64,000 bases of DNA, taken from assembly GCF_000235405.2 (NCBI RefSeq), contig NC_017095.1:2071501-2135500 (forward strand), given 5' to 3'. The notes beneath the pieces were generated by a model. That model saw only the letters and a program-made list of their open reading frames with translations, was not told where the DNA came from and did no database searches. How positions within the stretch are numbered: position 1 is the stretch's first letter; each line of letters opens with the position of its first letter. Shown here one piece after another: positions 39,681-49,236 of this stretch. Source of the stretch: Fervidobacterium pennivorans DSM 9078. Lineage in GTDB: Bacteria; Thermotogota; Thermotogae; Thermotogales; Fervidobacteriaceae. A program made the translations under genes and the position numbers.

Positions 39681-41555
39681 TTACTTTTGTTCCCTCAGAT
39701 ACTGATCTATACCCCTTGCTGCCCAGTATCCGTCTGCTACACCGTGGATTATATCTGGCCCATTAACTATGTCTCCACCAGCAAACAACCATGGAATTTG
39801 TGTTTGTCTAAGGTTATTTGTAAGTATCCTTGGACCAACGAACTGGAGTTTGGATTTCCATTCTTCCGGTAGATACGAGTAATCTGGTGCTTGACCAATG
39901 GCTTCAATTATCATATCACCATCGTAGTATTGGACAGTCGACTCGTCAAATTTTGGGTTAAACCTTTTGTTCTCATCGAATACTTCGACACATTTGACAC
40001 ATTCGATACCTTTGATGTTATCCTTGTCGTCAAAAATAATTCTTCTTGGACCCCAGCCTGGACAGATTTTGACACCTTCTTCAATGGCTTCTTCGATTTC
40101 TTCCATGTCAGCAGGCATCTCGTCGTGTGTTCTTTCAAGACAAGTGACCGTTACGTTAACCTCTCCGTATTTCATTTTTTGTAACCTTGCCATGCTCCTT
40201 GCAATATCCATAGCAACATTTCCACCACCGATGACTACGACACGTCTTGGTATTTTCGGCTCAGGACCTTCACCACGTAGGTAATCTCTTATAGCTCTCA
40301 GTAGTGGTAGAGCTTGGACAACATCTGGATGGTCTGAGCCTGGTATTTTTGTTGACCTACCAAGTGTCAAACCTGTTGCCAAGAATATCGCATCGTATTT
40401 GTTTTTCAGTTCATCAAAGGTGATATCTTTCCCGACAGCGACACCTGTGAAAATCCTAACACCAAGTGATTCGATGAATGCAATGTCTCTATCAAGTGCT
40501 TCGTCTGGTAATCTGTATCTTGGGATACCGTATCTCATTACACCGCCAGGACGGTTAAGTGCTTCGTAAATATCAACCTCGTAGCCCATCGTCGCTAAGA
40601 AGTAAGCGGCTGACAATCCAGCAGGTCCACTACCAACGATAGCAACCTTTTTGGGTTGTTTTTTGACATCAAAGGTCACAATTTCATGCCATTTCTCAGC
40701 CGGAACGCTATCTGTTATGTATCTCTTCAGCCACCTAATAGCAATTGGTTCACCTCTGTGACTAATTGCACAGACTTCTTCACAGCGATGTGTACATACT
40801 CTACCACAGACACTAGAGAGTGGGTTTGCACCAAAGTTGCTTTGGTCTTCCACACCTTTAAGGAGCCATTTTAGTGCGTCTTGTAAATCATCCTTCCAGA
40901 TAGCCTTTATGTATTGTGGAATTTGCATGTGCTCAGGACATCTGTCAACACATATACCACATTCTACACACCTTGCCGCTTCTGCTATAGCTTGTTCTTT
41001 GCTGTATGCCTTGACGAACTCAACGAACGAATTCACACGTTCTTCTGCTGATAACATCTCCGGCATTACTCTATCAAGGTCGAGAAGTTCACTATTCTCA
41101 TCCCTTGTCCAACCAATTTTGATTTCCTCTGGATTTTTCTTGAGCAACCCCTTTTCAGTTGGTGCAAAGTAGAAATCTTCGGGGTTAGGAGAAATAAAGA
41201 TGTATTCTCTGGTCATCTTCAGTGAACCTGTTGTACAAATATCAACACACATCCCACAAAAACTGCAGCGTCCGTAATCTATAGTAGGTCTTTGCGGTTT
41301 CATACCGTATTCTTGTTTCATATCCGGCACTTCAACCATTGTTATTGCGTCTGTCGGACATATTTTTGCACAGGTCCCACAACCAATACATTTTTCCCAA
41401 TCGTTCACATGGAAGCCCCTGTATCTTGGTGCCGCTTCTCTTTGCTCTTTCGGAACACGGATGGTGACTGGTTTTTCAAAAAGGTTCTTCCAAGCAATCA
41501 AAGGTGCGAAGAAACTTTTCTTTGGGGTTTCAGTTCTATTTTCTTTTATTTCCAT
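39681..41555 (-). CDS. ferredoxin-GltD fusion: NAD(P)H/FAD/Fe-S module of the Mbx complex
   Basis: This 624-residue fusion starts with a NuoI-like 2[4Fe-4S] ferredoxin domain: CIGCGTCAKICP at about residues 56-67 and CSFCGMCVDIC at 97-107. A GltD-type flavoprotein follows with two more Fe-S Cys groups (CVECGICVDRCP at 196-207; CGRVCTHRCEEVC at 250-262). The FAD motif is GSGPAGLSAAYF (~308) and the NAD(P) motif is GGGNVAMDIARS (~443). It lies right after nuoD-like mbxL and replaces a separate MbxN/NuoI subunit. I infer that it links ferredoxin and NAD(P)H to the membrane arm. GGGAGGTG favours ATG 41555 over GTG 41564. Confidence 0.9.
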   Translation of the reverse strand: MEIKENRTETPKKSFFAPLIAWKNLFEKPVTIRVPKEQREAAPRYRGFHVNDWEKCIGCGTCAKICPTDAITMVEVPDMKQEYGMKPQRPTIDYGRCSFCGMCVDICTTGSLKMTREYIFISPNPEDFYFAPTEKGLLKKNPEEIKIGWTRDENSELLDLDRVMPEMLSAEERVNSFVEFVKAYSKEQAIAEAARCVECGICVDRCPEHMQIPQYIKAIWKDDLQDALKWLLKGVEDQSNFGANPLSSVCGRVCTHRCEEVCAISHRGEPIAIRWLKRYITDSVPAEKWHEIVTFDVKKQPKKVAIVGSGPAGLSAAYFLATMGYEVDIYEALNRPGGVMRYGIPRYRLPDEALDRDIAFIESLGVRIFTGVAVGKDITFDELKNKYDAIFLATGLTLGRSTKIPGSDHPDVVQALPLLRAIRDYLRGEGPEPKIPRRVVVIGGGNVAMDIARSMARLQKMKYGEVNVTVTCLERTHDEMPADMEEIEEAIEEGVKICPGWGPRRIIFDDKDNIKGIECVKCVEVFDENKRFNPKFDESTVQYYDGDMIIEAIGQAPDYSYLPEEWKSKLQFVGPRILTNNLRQTQIPWLFAGGDIVNGPDIIHGVADGYWAARGIDQYLREQK

Positions 41556-41570
41556 TATCGGCACCTCCCA

Positions 41571-42674
41571 TTACCTATCGATTTCTGGGGCACAAACGCC
41601 CATTGTATCAAGCCAGATAGGTACGTCGTCTATCCTTGTTCCAGGTAGTAGATGTTCAACACCATACAAACCTTGCGGATAGGAAGCGCCTCTGACCGCC
41701 ACTCTGTAAGGTGTCTCTCCACCGTTGGAAACGACAAGATAGCCATATTCTCCACGTGTAGATTCAACACGCGCATACGCCATTCCCTTCGGAACCCTAA
41801 TTCTTAAACCATTTCCATCACCGATTTTTGTATTCACGGGACCAGATGGCATCTTTTCAAGCGCTTGCCTGATGATTCTGATGCTTTGCCTTATTTCCTT
41901 TGGTTTTAGGCTTATTCTTGCGAGTGCGTCACCTTCTGTAGCAGTTGGGATTTCGAATTCTACCTTATCGTAGAATAAGTATGGGTCAACCTTTCTTATG
42001 TCGTATGGAACCCCGGTTGCTCTCAAGCCTATGCCTGTTACGCCAAGTCTCAGACAGGTTTCTGTATCAATCTTTGCAATACCTTTGAGCCTAGTGTGGA
42101 GTATTCTATTTTTAAGAATGAATGTTTCGTATTCTGGCAATCTTTGTTCCAAGTAGTCCATGAGTTTCAAAATCTTTTCTTCAAGTTTGGGTGGTAAATC
42201 TTTTCTTACCCCACCAGGTATGATGTACATATGGTAAATCCTTGCTCCTGTTAATTCTTCAAAAATGTCAAGTACTTTGTCCCTATCAGCAACACTCCAG
42301 AACATACTTGTATACATCCCTAAAGGTCCTCCGATACCTCCAAAGGACCATAGATGGTTTGCAATTCGCGCAAGTTCAAGGACTATCATCCTTATCCATT
42401 GCGCCCTTTCAGGGACTTCTACTTTAGCTATCTTTTCAATTGCCATTGCATAACAAGCTTCGTTTATATCGGGTTCAGGCACACATATTCTCGGTATCAG
42501 CGCAAGGTTCTGATACCAAAGTCTTCTTTCCATCAACTTTTCAAAACCACGATGTAAAAACCCTGGTAGTGGTCTTGCCTTGACAACGATATCACCTTCA
42601 ACGTACATATGAACACTGAAATTACCGTGCATTCCAGGGTGATTTGGACCAAAGAACAGTTTTACTTCACCCAT
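41571..42674 (-). CDS. mbxL: Mbx subunit L (NuoD / hydrogenase large-subunit-like)
   Basis: This 367-residue homologue of NuoD and of [NiFe] hydrogenase large subunits is the core of the peripheral arm. The nickel site is degraded. The N-terminal RxCGxC motif is RICVPE (Cys64 kept, second Cys replaced), and the C-terminal DPCxxC is DTMGVC (first Cys is Met358, Cys361 kept). It should therefore not be a hydrogenase; this half-preserved pattern fits the Mbx group that does not make hydrogen. It overlaps mbxK by 8 bases. GAGAGGTGATATAA precedes ATG 42674. Confidence 0.93.
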   Translation of the reverse strand: MGEVKLFFGPNHPGMHGNFSVHMYVEGDIVVKARPLPGFLHRGFEKLMERRLWYQNLALIPRICVPEPDINEACYAMAIEKIAKVEVPERAQWIRMIVLELARIANHLWSFGGIGGPLGMYTSMFWSVADRDKVLDIFEELTGARIYHMYIIPGGVRKDLPPKLEEKILKLMDYLEQRLPEYETFILKNRILHTRLKGIAKIDTETCLRLGVTGIGLRATGVPYDIRKVDPYLFYDKVEFEIPTATEGDALARISLKPKEIRQSIRIIRQALEKMPSGPVNTKIGDGNGLRIRVPKGMAYARVESTRGEYGYLVVSNGGETPYRVAVRGASYPQGLYGVEHLLPGTRIDDVPIWLDTMGVCAPEIDR

Positions 42675-43230
42675 TTATATCACCTCTCGTATCTTCCAAA
42701 TCGGCTCTTATTATCTTTGCTTCATGTATGGCATCTTTCTCGTATTCTCTGTCAGGGAAGTGTTCCTTAGAATACTTCAATGGGTCGAAATCTTTTCTCA
42801 ATGGTGGTAAATCGCTCCAGAGCTCGAGAATGAGCGGTAGCTTGCATCTTTCGTTTCCTTCAAACTCTACACCAAAGAATTCATGGACATCGCGTTCATA
42901 ATACTCAGCTGTTGGCCACATGTCTTTCACAGTATAGAACACAGGGTTGTCTCTATCGATAAATGTCGAGACAAGGAACGTCACTCCGTTGGACCAGTTA
43001 AAGAGTATGTAGACAAGTTCAAACTTTTTCTCTTCAATCCAATCAACGCAAGTGAGAATTGACAAGTGAGAATAACCTGATTCTTTCAGAAAAGCAAGTA
43101 GAGGAATAGTCTTGTCATTTTCTGCTATGAGTTTGTATTGCCTTTCTGCAACGTCTTCGACTCTGACGTTGAAAAGTTCTTTGGCCTTCTCAAGTACTTC
43201 AGCAACAGATTTATTCGTGGAATTCGTCAT
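42667..43230 (-). CDS. mbxK: Mbx subunit K (NuoC-like 30-kDa subunit)
   Basis: This 187-residue NuoC-family protein connects the NuoB- and NuoD-like subunits in the peripheral arm. The signature region is visible as PTAEYYERDVHEFFGVEFEGN followed by LPPLRKDFDPLKY, shared with complex I and Mbh/Mbx. The start is ATG 43230, with GAGGTGAT 5-6 bases upstream; it lies inside the end of mbxJ. It contains no cofactor motif, as normal for the family. Confidence 0.93.
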   Translation of the reverse strand: MTNSTNKSVAEVLEKAKELFNVRVEDVAERQYKLIAENDKTIPLLAFLKESGYSHLSILTCVDWIEEKKFELVYILFNWSNGVTFLVSTFIDRDNPVFYTVKDMWPTAEYYERDVHEFFGVEFEGNERCKLPLILELWSDLPPLRKDFDPLKYSKEHFPDREYEKDAIHEAKIIRADLEDTRGDING

Positions 43231-43756
43231 GGACAATCACCTCACCGAGGCTTCTAATTTGATTTTGCTTGTACCATTCGTAATTTTCTTTGTAACGTTT
43301 CCAACCGTTAGCTTCCCCTTTTCTAATCATTTCCATCAGAGTATTGAAAGCATTCAGTATTGCCTCTGGTCTTGGCATACAGCCAGCAATGTAAAGGTCA
43401 ACAGGTATATAGTAGTCGAGTCTGTTGATTGTAGAGTAGGAGTCATAGTAAATTCCACCGTTTATGGTACATGAGCCAAAACCGATAACATATTTTGGGT
43501 CAGCCATTTTTTCGTATGTGTATATAACCCTTCTTAGGGTTTTTGCACTAAGGTATCCTGTGATGAGTAGTATATCTGCTTGCCTTGGTGTTGCCATAGG
43601 TCCCATTCCAAGGCGTTCCATATCGAATCGTGAGGTCATCGACGGTGGCAATTCAACGGCACCACACCCAGTACAGTAATGCAACATCCACATCGATCTA
43701 CTTCTTAGCTGGTCAGCAATCTTTTCCCACACACTTCTTTCATCTATCTGAGCCAT
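43211..43756 (-). CDS. mbxJ: Mbx subunit J (NuoB-like Fe-S subunit)
   Basis: This 181-residue subunit carries the proximal [4Fe-4S] cluster (N2-like) at the junction of peripheral and membrane arms. The ligands are Cys28 and Cys31 (YCTGCGAVE), Cys96 (GFGSCTING) and Cys127 (AGCMPRPE). The CxxC form, rather than the tandem CC of bacterial complex I, is the hydrogenase/Mbx pattern. GCGGAGGTGAAATAG precedes ATG 43756. Confidence 0.95.
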   Translation of the reverse strand: MAQIDERSVWEKIADQLRSRSMWMLHYCTGCGAVELPPSMTSRFDMERLGMGPMATPRQADILLITGYLSAKTLRRVIYTYEKMADPKYVIGFGSCTINGGIYYDSYSTINRLDYYIPVDLYIAGCMPRPEAILNAFNTLMEMIRKGEANGWKRYKENYEWYKQNQIRSLGEVIVHDEFHE

Positions 43757-43786
43757 CTATTTCACCTCCGCATTAATTCATTTGCC

Positions 43787-44686
43787 TTAAAATACCCAAC
43801 CATTTACAACGAAGAACGCTTGCACGAAAGCAAGAATTATTGGAACCGTCCAGTAGAAAGCGACTGCTTGTTCTATTCTGAACCTCGGAAGTACTGCGGA
43901 AATCATGACCGCAAGAGTCCAAACGATAAAGTATTTGAGTAAGAATTCGAAGTAATTACCGCCTCCGAGGAAGAAATTAACAAAGAGAGAAATTTCGATG
44001 AATTCCATGAAGGTGTTCATAAGCATTAGTAATCCCATATATTTTGCAGAAAGCTCAACCATAGGACCTGATGCAATCTCCGCTGGTGCGATAGGTGCCT
44101 CGAACGGTTCTTTACCGAGCATACCTTGGAGCGAAATGAGAGCAACAAGCGCACCTATTGGGAATTTAACTATATTCCATTGACCAGATTGTGCTTGTGC
44201 CATTATTATGTCAGAAATATTTCCAGTTTTGTAGTAATACATGAGGGCTGTTATAACAATCAGGAAGGGAACTTCGTATCCCAGCATGAGTGTAAGAGCC
44301 CTTGCAACACCAATTGATGCCCATGGGTTACCTGTTCCAACCATACCCATTGCCATACCAAGTGCACCAACTGTGAAGAGGTATGCGATAACGAAGAAAT
44401 TATCAAGACCTGGGAATGCAACAAGATTACCAAGAGGCACGAACGAGAGCGTTGCAATTACTCCTCCGAGCGCCATGAGAACACCGAAGTCGAAAATCCA
44501 ACCGTGCGTCCAACCATGTTTTGTTAATGTTTTGAAAACATCAATGAAATTCTGATACCAAGGTGGACCGTATCTTTTTTGGATACGTGCGGTAATCTTT
44601 CTACCGATACCCTCAAATGTCAATCCAAAAAAGAACGCTGTAAACAGTACTTCTGCTACTCTTACAATGGTTGCTAATCCTGCCAT
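43787..44686 (-). CDS. mbxM: Mbx subunit M (NuoH-like membrane subunit)
   Basis: This 299-residue integral membrane protein of the NuoH/HyfC family anchors the peripheral arm. It has about eight hydrophobic helices and the conserved cytoplasmic loops: ARIQKRYGPPWYQNFIDVFK after helix 1, and EPFEAPIAPAEIASG near residue 200 with the acidic residues used for coupling. It lies 3 bases after the large antiporter-like subunit. GAGGTGG precedes ATG 44686. Confidence 0.95.
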   Translation of the reverse strand: MAGLATIVRVAEVLFTAFFFGLTFEGIGRKITARIQKRYGPPWYQNFIDVFKTLTKHGWTHGWIFDFGVLMALGGVIATLSFVPLGNLVAFPGLDNFFVIAYLFTVGALGMAMGMVGTGNPWASIGVARALTLMLGYEVPFLIVITALMYYYKTGNISDIIMAQAQSGQWNIVKFPIGALVALISLQGMLGKEPFEAPIAPAEIASGPMVELSAKYMGLLMLMNTFMEFIEISLFVNFFLGGGNYFEFLLKYFIVWTLAVMISAVLPRFRIEQAVAFYWTVPIILAFVQAFFVVNGWVF

Positions 44687-44689
44687 CGC

Positions 44690-46504
44690 TTACCACCTCA
44701 CCCACAAGATTAACGCAAGAACAATTGCTGTCCAGAAGATGTAAGCCGAAGCTGTCCTGCGAGCTAAATAGTCAACAAATTTTCCGAACGCTTTCAGAGC
44801 GTTCACAATCGATAAGTACCAGTCTTCGAACGATGGATGACCTTCATATTCTCTTTCAAGGAAAGCATAGAACTTAGTGGCATAATGGTACAAATCATAG
44901 TTGTGGAGGAATTCACCAGATGTGTACTGGTCTTCCAAAGGTATCTTCTTTCCTTTTGGCATGAGTATGTAAATAATCGCTGCAATTATGAAACCAACTG
45001 CGAACATGAGAAAGACTGTCCATGTGTCCCAATAGCCCATGCTTGTTTTTAACACAGTGCCTTCGAATTCAAATGGTTTCATGCCAAATTCTTTTTGAAC
45101 ATTGGTAATCCATTCAAGTACTTGCTGTGGAAACACACCCCAAAGAACTGTTAATGCAACAAGGATTATCATTGGAATTTGCATAATTATAGGAACTTCC
45201 TTAACGTCTTTGTGTTTACTCTTTAGTTGACCAAGGAATACACCAGCAAGGGGTCTGAAAACGTATAGGAATGAACCGATACTTCCTACGAATACAAACA
45301 TTTCTGTAACGAACATTCCCTTTGACACAAGTGACTGGAAAACCATCCACTTTGAGATAAATCCACTTGTCGGTGGAATTCCGGCCAACGAGATAATACC
45401 AACAAGGTATGTGACAAATGTTACAGGCATTCTATGGATTAATCCACCCATTTCGTCAATCTTGGTCGTTCCCGTTCGGTAGGCGACCGCCGCGAATGAA
45501 AGGAATATCATCGTTGCGGCAAGCGCGTGATTGATTATATGGAACAAACCACCTGCGTAACCAACCTGGTGAAGTGTTGCCAAACCTATAAGTATATAGC
45601 CACTGTTAGCAACGGTAGAGTAAGCTATCAACATTTTCATATCATTTTGCTTTATTGCCATCAACGTTCCCACAAGGATGGAGATATTACCAAGCCATAT
45701 CAGAATGTAAGAAAGAATGTTCACTCCATTGTAAAATTCTGCGAACATATTCGCGATTGGAAAGACGCTCAGAATCATTGCGAGCAAGTAAGACCCCATC
45801 TTTACAAGTTGACCAGACAAGACTGCGCTGAACGTGTCTGGTGCGTTGCCATGGACGTTTCTGAGCCAAACATGAAGTGGAAATATACCGCTTTTCGCTA
45901 TACCAGCCGCAAGCAACAGTATAACAACAGCCCATCTGAATCCAACCGAAGCGTTTTGAATGTGCTGACCGATTTCGAATATATCAAATGTTCCATACTG
46001 TTCATGAAGCATGAAGACACCGTATAGGAACAAATAAGTACCTATTGAGCTTATGACTACGTACCAAATTGTTGCTTTTTTTGACTCTTCTTTACCCATA
46101 GGAACTATAAAGAGTGATGCAAGAACAGCAATTTCCCAGAATATGTAAAGCACTATTAAATGAGCAGAGAAGAACACGCCAAGTGTACCAAGCAACGTTA
46201 GTATAGAAAGCGCATTGAACGCTGCTGGTCGTTTTGCCTTTGAAATCCATGCGATGTTGAAAAAGCCGTAGCATGCAAAGACTATCAGGGTGACAATTGA
46301 AAGGTATTTAGATAAAGCTGTGAATTTGAGGACATCTTCGAAACCGAACAGTGACTCTGTCACACCTGTCGGCATGCCCCAAAGAACGTAAAGTCCGTAA
46401 ATAGATAACGCAAAGAGTACGATAGGTCCAAGGTGTTTATTTATCTTTGAGAGAAAGTATCCAATAAGTGTTCCTACTGCAAGGTATATTATCAGATTTT
46501 GCAT
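44690..46504 (-). CDS. Mbx antiporter-like subunit H' (MrpD/NuoN family, with C-terminal extension)
   Basis: This 604-residue antiporter-like subunit has about 14 transmembrane helices. The ion-path motifs are present: the key Glu in YIFWEIAVLASLFIVPMG, Lys in GIAKSGIFPLHVWL, His in GLFHIINHALAA and GIPPTSGFISKW. After about residue 490 it carries an amphipathic stretch and one more terminal helix (IFWTAIVLALILWVRW), comparable to the lateral-helix extension of NuoL-type subunits. It is the second of two adjacent MrpD-like genes, as in Mbx (H and H'). ATG 46504 is chosen because AAAGGGGG is then at normal distance. Confidence 0.9.
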   Translation of the reverse strand: MQNLIIYLAVGTLIGYFLSKINKHLGPIVLFALSIYGLYVLWGMPTGVTESLFGFEDVLKFTALSKYLSIVTLIVFACYGFFNIAWISKAKRPAAFNALSILTLLGTLGVFFSAHLIVLYIFWEIAVLASLFIVPMGKEESKKATIWYVVISSIGTYLFLYGVFMLHEQYGTFDIFEIGQHIQNASVGFRWAVVILLLAAGIAKSGIFPLHVWLRNVHGNAPDTFSAVLSGQLVKMGSYLLAMILSVFPIANMFAEFYNGVNILSYILIWLGNISILVGTLMAIKQNDMKMLIAYSTVANSGYILIGLATLHQVGYAGGLFHIINHALAATMIFLSFAAVAYRTGTTKIDEMGGLIHRMPVTFVTYLVGIISLAGIPPTSGFISKWMVFQSLVSKGMFVTEMFVFVGSIGSFLYVFRPLAGVFLGQLKSKHKDVKEVPIIMQIPMIILVALTVLWGVFPQQVLEWITNVQKEFGMKPFEFEGTVLKTSMGYWDTWTVFLMFAVGFIIAAIIYILMPKGKKIPLEDQYTSGEFLHNYDLYHYATKFYAFLEREYEGHPSFEDWYLSIVNALKAFGKFVDYLARRTASAYIFWTAIVLALILWVRW

Positions 46505-46506
46505 TA

Positions 46507-47892
46507 TCACATACCCCCTTTCAGTATCGTGTCAAAGTATGTTTTGAAATCAAAGATGTGGGATGCTATTTTATCTGTGTGCATGGTAATTAGATCCGGC
46601 ATGAAACCTATAATAACAAGTGTAAGAGCGAATAGTAAAACGACAACCTGCGCACCAAATGGAAGGTATGTTTTTTCTCGCTCTTCATCTTGACTATCGT
46701 TGTCGATATACCAAAGGTCTACATTCCATTTAATCAAATATCCTGCTTCAATAACTGTTGCAGCGAGTAGTACAGCCGGGAGTATGTAATCCCCTGCCTC
46801 AAAGAGTGCGGCGAGTAAGTTAATCTTAGCCCAAAAACCGGCAGTTAGCGGGAATCCGATAAGTGATATTGAGGCGAGAGAGAATGCGATACCTGCAACT
46901 GAATCATTTTTGAAACCTTTGTGGTTGAGGTAACCATAAATTGTGAAAAGGATGAACATAGAGATTGCTTCGTTTAAAAGGTACAGATAAGCAGCGGATG
47001 CGATTTTTTCAACTCCAAGTGCACCGGAAGAAAGCGCTGCCATAACCGTGCTTGCTCCTGCGATTGATGCATATGCAAGGGCTCTACCTAATGTTTTTTG
47101 TCTCATTGCAGCAAGCTGAGCGAATAGTACTGATATCAGTGAGAGTATATAGACCGGCAAGGGCTTGACAGGTTCCAAAACATTGAAGAATATCCTGGAG
47201 AATAGATAGAAAATAGCAACCGTTACCGCACTGCCAAGTGCAACAGGTGTAACTGTTGAACCGTTGGAATAAACATCAGGAGCCCAAAGTCCCAGTGGTA
47301 GTATTTTTAACTCAACAAGGAGGGCTATGAGAATCATTATACCTGCAACTTGAACGTATTCTGGTGAAGCGATGAACCCTATATAAGCCATATTGAGTGT
47401 CCCAGCGTATACATACAGTGAAACAACGCCTATAAGGTAAAGTACACCGGAAACAGAACCAAAGATAAGGTATTTAAAGGCAGCATAATAATTTTTGTTC
47501 TGTGACGCCAAGACATAAGCGACTACTGCTATAATTTCAAGGAAGACGAACGAGTTGAAGAAATCACCTGTTAAGAGCAAACCATTCAGCGCAGCTGTTA
47601 AAACAAGCAAAAGCACGCCGAGTTTGTCTTCAAACATTGCTGAGATGGAGAGTGCAAACAGTACTAAGTTAACAAAGATAAGGAACGGATAGTTAACACT
47701 ATCAAGTACAAGAACAATTCCGTAAGCCGCTGGCCATTTTCCAATTTCCAAGACCTGTACTGGGTGAATGAAGCCAATCAGTAGCACCAGGTTGAAAAGT
47801 GTAACGAGCGGGAGAATGTATCTACTCAGTTTTGGAAGTGCAACAGTGGCAAATCCAAATGCAAGAGGAACAGCAACGAGCAATGCTATCAT
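46507..47892 (-). CDS. mbxH: Mbx antiporter-like subunit H (MrpD/NuoN family)
   Basis: This 461-residue membrane protein has about 14 helices. Motifs include FVFLEIIAVVAYVLAS (key Glu), ELKILPLGLWAPDVY (Lys then Pro), LLNEAISMFILF and GFPLTAGFWAKI. It should pump Na+ or H+ in the Mbx membrane arm, powered by ferredoxin oxidation. The ATG overlaps the mnhC-like stop (ATGA), and its end lies 2 bases before the start of H'. Confidence 0.92.
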   Translation of the reverse strand: MIALLVAVPLAFGFATVALPKLSRYILPLVTLFNLVLLIGFIHPVQVLEIGKWPAAYGIVLVLDSVNYPFLIFVNLVLFALSISAMFEDKLGVLLLVLTAALNGLLLTGDFFNSFVFLEIIAVVAYVLASQNKNYYAAFKYLIFGSVSGVLYLIGVVSLYVYAGTLNMAYIGFIASPEYVQVAGIMILIALLVELKILPLGLWAPDVYSNGSTVTPVALGSAVTVAIFYLFSRIFFNVLEPVKPLPVYILSLISVLFAQLAAMRQKTLGRALAYASIAGASTVMAALSSGALGVEKIASAAYLYLLNEAISMFILFTIYGYLNHKGFKNDSVAGIAFSLASISLIGFPLTAGFWAKINLLAALFEAGDYILPAVLLAATVIEAGYLIKWNVDLWYIDNDSQDEEREKTYLPFGAQVVVLLFALTLVIIGFMPDLITMHTDKIASHIFDFKTYFDTILKGGM

Positions 47893-48233
47893 TCTATCAC
47901 TTCCTTTGCTGCACGAATTTCTTCAGCGTCAACTGAACCATACTCTTCGTGTATGTGTACCAATAGCATAGCGGCAACTGCCAATGTTCCAACACTTATA
48001 ACAATTGCCGTAAGAACAAGCGCTTGTGGAAGTGGGTCAACAAAATTAGCTAAGGGAGTTACAGAAGAATAAACAGGTGCTTCCGCACCGTGCAAATACC
48101 CAAGTGCCACAATGAAGATATTTACCGCAGTGTCTATTATTGTCAACGAGACAAGTTGTTTAAACAAATTTTTCTGGGAGACTATTCCGTACAAACCAAT
48201 ACCGATGAGAACAAAGGCGATGTAGTATATCAT
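47889..48233 (-). CDS. mbxG: Mbx subunit G (MrpC/NuoK-like)
   Basis: This 114-residue protein has three transmembrane helices of the MrpC/NuoK family. It has LIGIGLYGIVSQKNLFKQLVSLTIIDTAVN in the first half (pieces LIGIGLYGI and IDTAVNIFIVALG) and LTAIVISVGTLAVAAML in the third helix. It forms part of the ion-translocation path beside the MrpD-like subunits. The start overlaps the upstream stop (ATGA), with GGAGGGGG in front. Confidence 0.93.
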   Translation of the reverse strand: MIYYIAFVLIGIGLYGIVSQKNLFKQLVSLTIIDTAVNIFIVALGYLHGAEAPVYSSVTPLANFVDPLPQALVLTAIVISVGTLAVAAMLLVHIHEEYGSVDAEEIRAAKEVIE

Positions 48234-48958
48234 ACTTTATCCCCCTCCCTCATGTCGGATACAAGACTAGACAATTCAGCTCCAACCTTGAAACCAATAA
48301 GCGTGTAGACGATAGGTACCACACCTGCGCTAAAGAGATTTCCGATAGTCCCTGTTGGGAGGAAGTTTGCGAGGAAAACACCAACAACTGCCATACCAAT
48401 AAGTCCAACGAGCACATAGCCAGAACCAGCGACTTGTTCTGTGTGTTTTGCAGCATCTGTGACTTTAAATTCGTTTTTAGCAAGCATTAATAACAAGAAA
48501 CCTAAGGCGATAACAGTACCTCCAGGGAATCCACCACCGGGAGTGAGGTGACCGTGGACGAATACATAGGTACCAAAGACCAGTATTAGTGGGAAAATCA
48601 TACCCGTCGCGACGGATAATACCTTGTGTTCTTCGAATTCAATTCTTCGCTTTTTGATATTTGCGAGAATTCCTACTCCAAGTGCAGCTGCAAAGAGGAC
48701 GGTAACTTCTCCAAGTGTGTCGAATGAACGGTAATTCACAACGATTGATGTAACAACATTTGCGCTACCGTCCTCTAACCCTTTGGACTTTTTATACTCA
48801 ACAGGTTGGTAACTCGTTGTCGTTGATTTGCTGATGTAGTCGAATGATACCCTTCTGTACATGTCGATGTTTCCAAATTCCGGTAGCGTTGGAAAGTAAG
48901 TCCCTATAAAGAAGTGAAGAAACACAACACTAATAAGGATTGCCCAAATCCTTCTCAT
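48230..48958 (-). CDS. Mbx subunit E-F fusion (MbhE plus MrpB/MnhB domain)
   Basis: This 242-residue fused membrane subunit has an N-terminal part with one leader-like helix and an extracytoplasmic loop. The MbhE-type helix block RSFDTLGEVTVLFAAALGVGIL is at about residues 76-97. The MnhB/MrpB domain follows (VFVHGHLTPGGGFPGGTVIA and downstream helices). Pyrococcus Mbh and Mbx encode E and F as separate genes, so the fusion is a lineage trait. Start and stop are both coupled to neighbours by overlaps. Confidence 0.88.
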   Translation of the reverse strand: MRRIWAILISVVFLHFFIGTYFPTLPEFGNIDMYRRVSFDYISKSTTTSYQPVEYKKSKGLEDGSANVVTSIVVNYRSFDTLGEVTVLFAAALGVGILANIKKRRIEFEEHKVLSVATGMIFPLILVFGTYVFVHGHLTPGGGFPGGTVIALGFLLLMLAKNEFKVTDAAKHTEQVAGSGYVLVGLIGMAVVGVFLANFLPTGTIGNLFSAGVVPIVYTLIGFKVGAELSSLVSDMREGDKV

Positions 48959-49236
48959 TTCTTTTCACCTGCCTTCATTCTGAAGAGGGCGAAAATCATG
49001 ACAGCACTTGCAAGACCTGAACCAACGGCAGCTTCAGTAATAGCAACATCCGGAGCTTTGAGAACAATGAAAAGCAACACCGAAAGTAAACTCACAGCAG
49101 AAAGAGCAAGAACCGAATCAAAGATTCTCTTTGCTTCAACTGCAAATATTGAGAAAACAACCATGAGCCCTCCTACTAGGTAAAATATCCAGTCGATAAG
49201 TTCAAGATTCATAAAGAATTCTACGAGTTTACTCAT
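48955..49236 (-). CDS. Mbx subunit D (DUF4040/MbhD-like)
   Basis: This 93-residue protein has three transmembrane helices of the MbhD/DUF4040 type, which corresponds to part of MrpA and NuoJ. It contains KRIFDSVLALSAVSLLSVLLF and the typical APDVAITEAAVGSGL block. ATG 49236 (GGTGGTGA upstream) is preferred to the longer frame that would start at 49296 deep inside the upstream gene. It overlaps both neighbours by a few bases. Confidence 0.9.
   Translation of the reverse strand: MSKLVEFFMNLELIDWIFYLVGGLMVVFSIFAVEAKRIFDSVLALSAVSLLSVLLFIVLKAPDVAITEAAVGSGLASAVMIFALFRMKAGEKK

Noticed and set aside
41571-42674. [NiFe] hydrogenase large subunit
   Set aside because: Two of the four nickel-ligand Cys residues are replaced, and the neighbours fit Mbx.
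45527-46027. 166-codon plus-strand frame over the Mbx H' gene
   Set aside because: Antisense to a conserved membrane subunit; Cys/His/Trp-rich low-quality composition.
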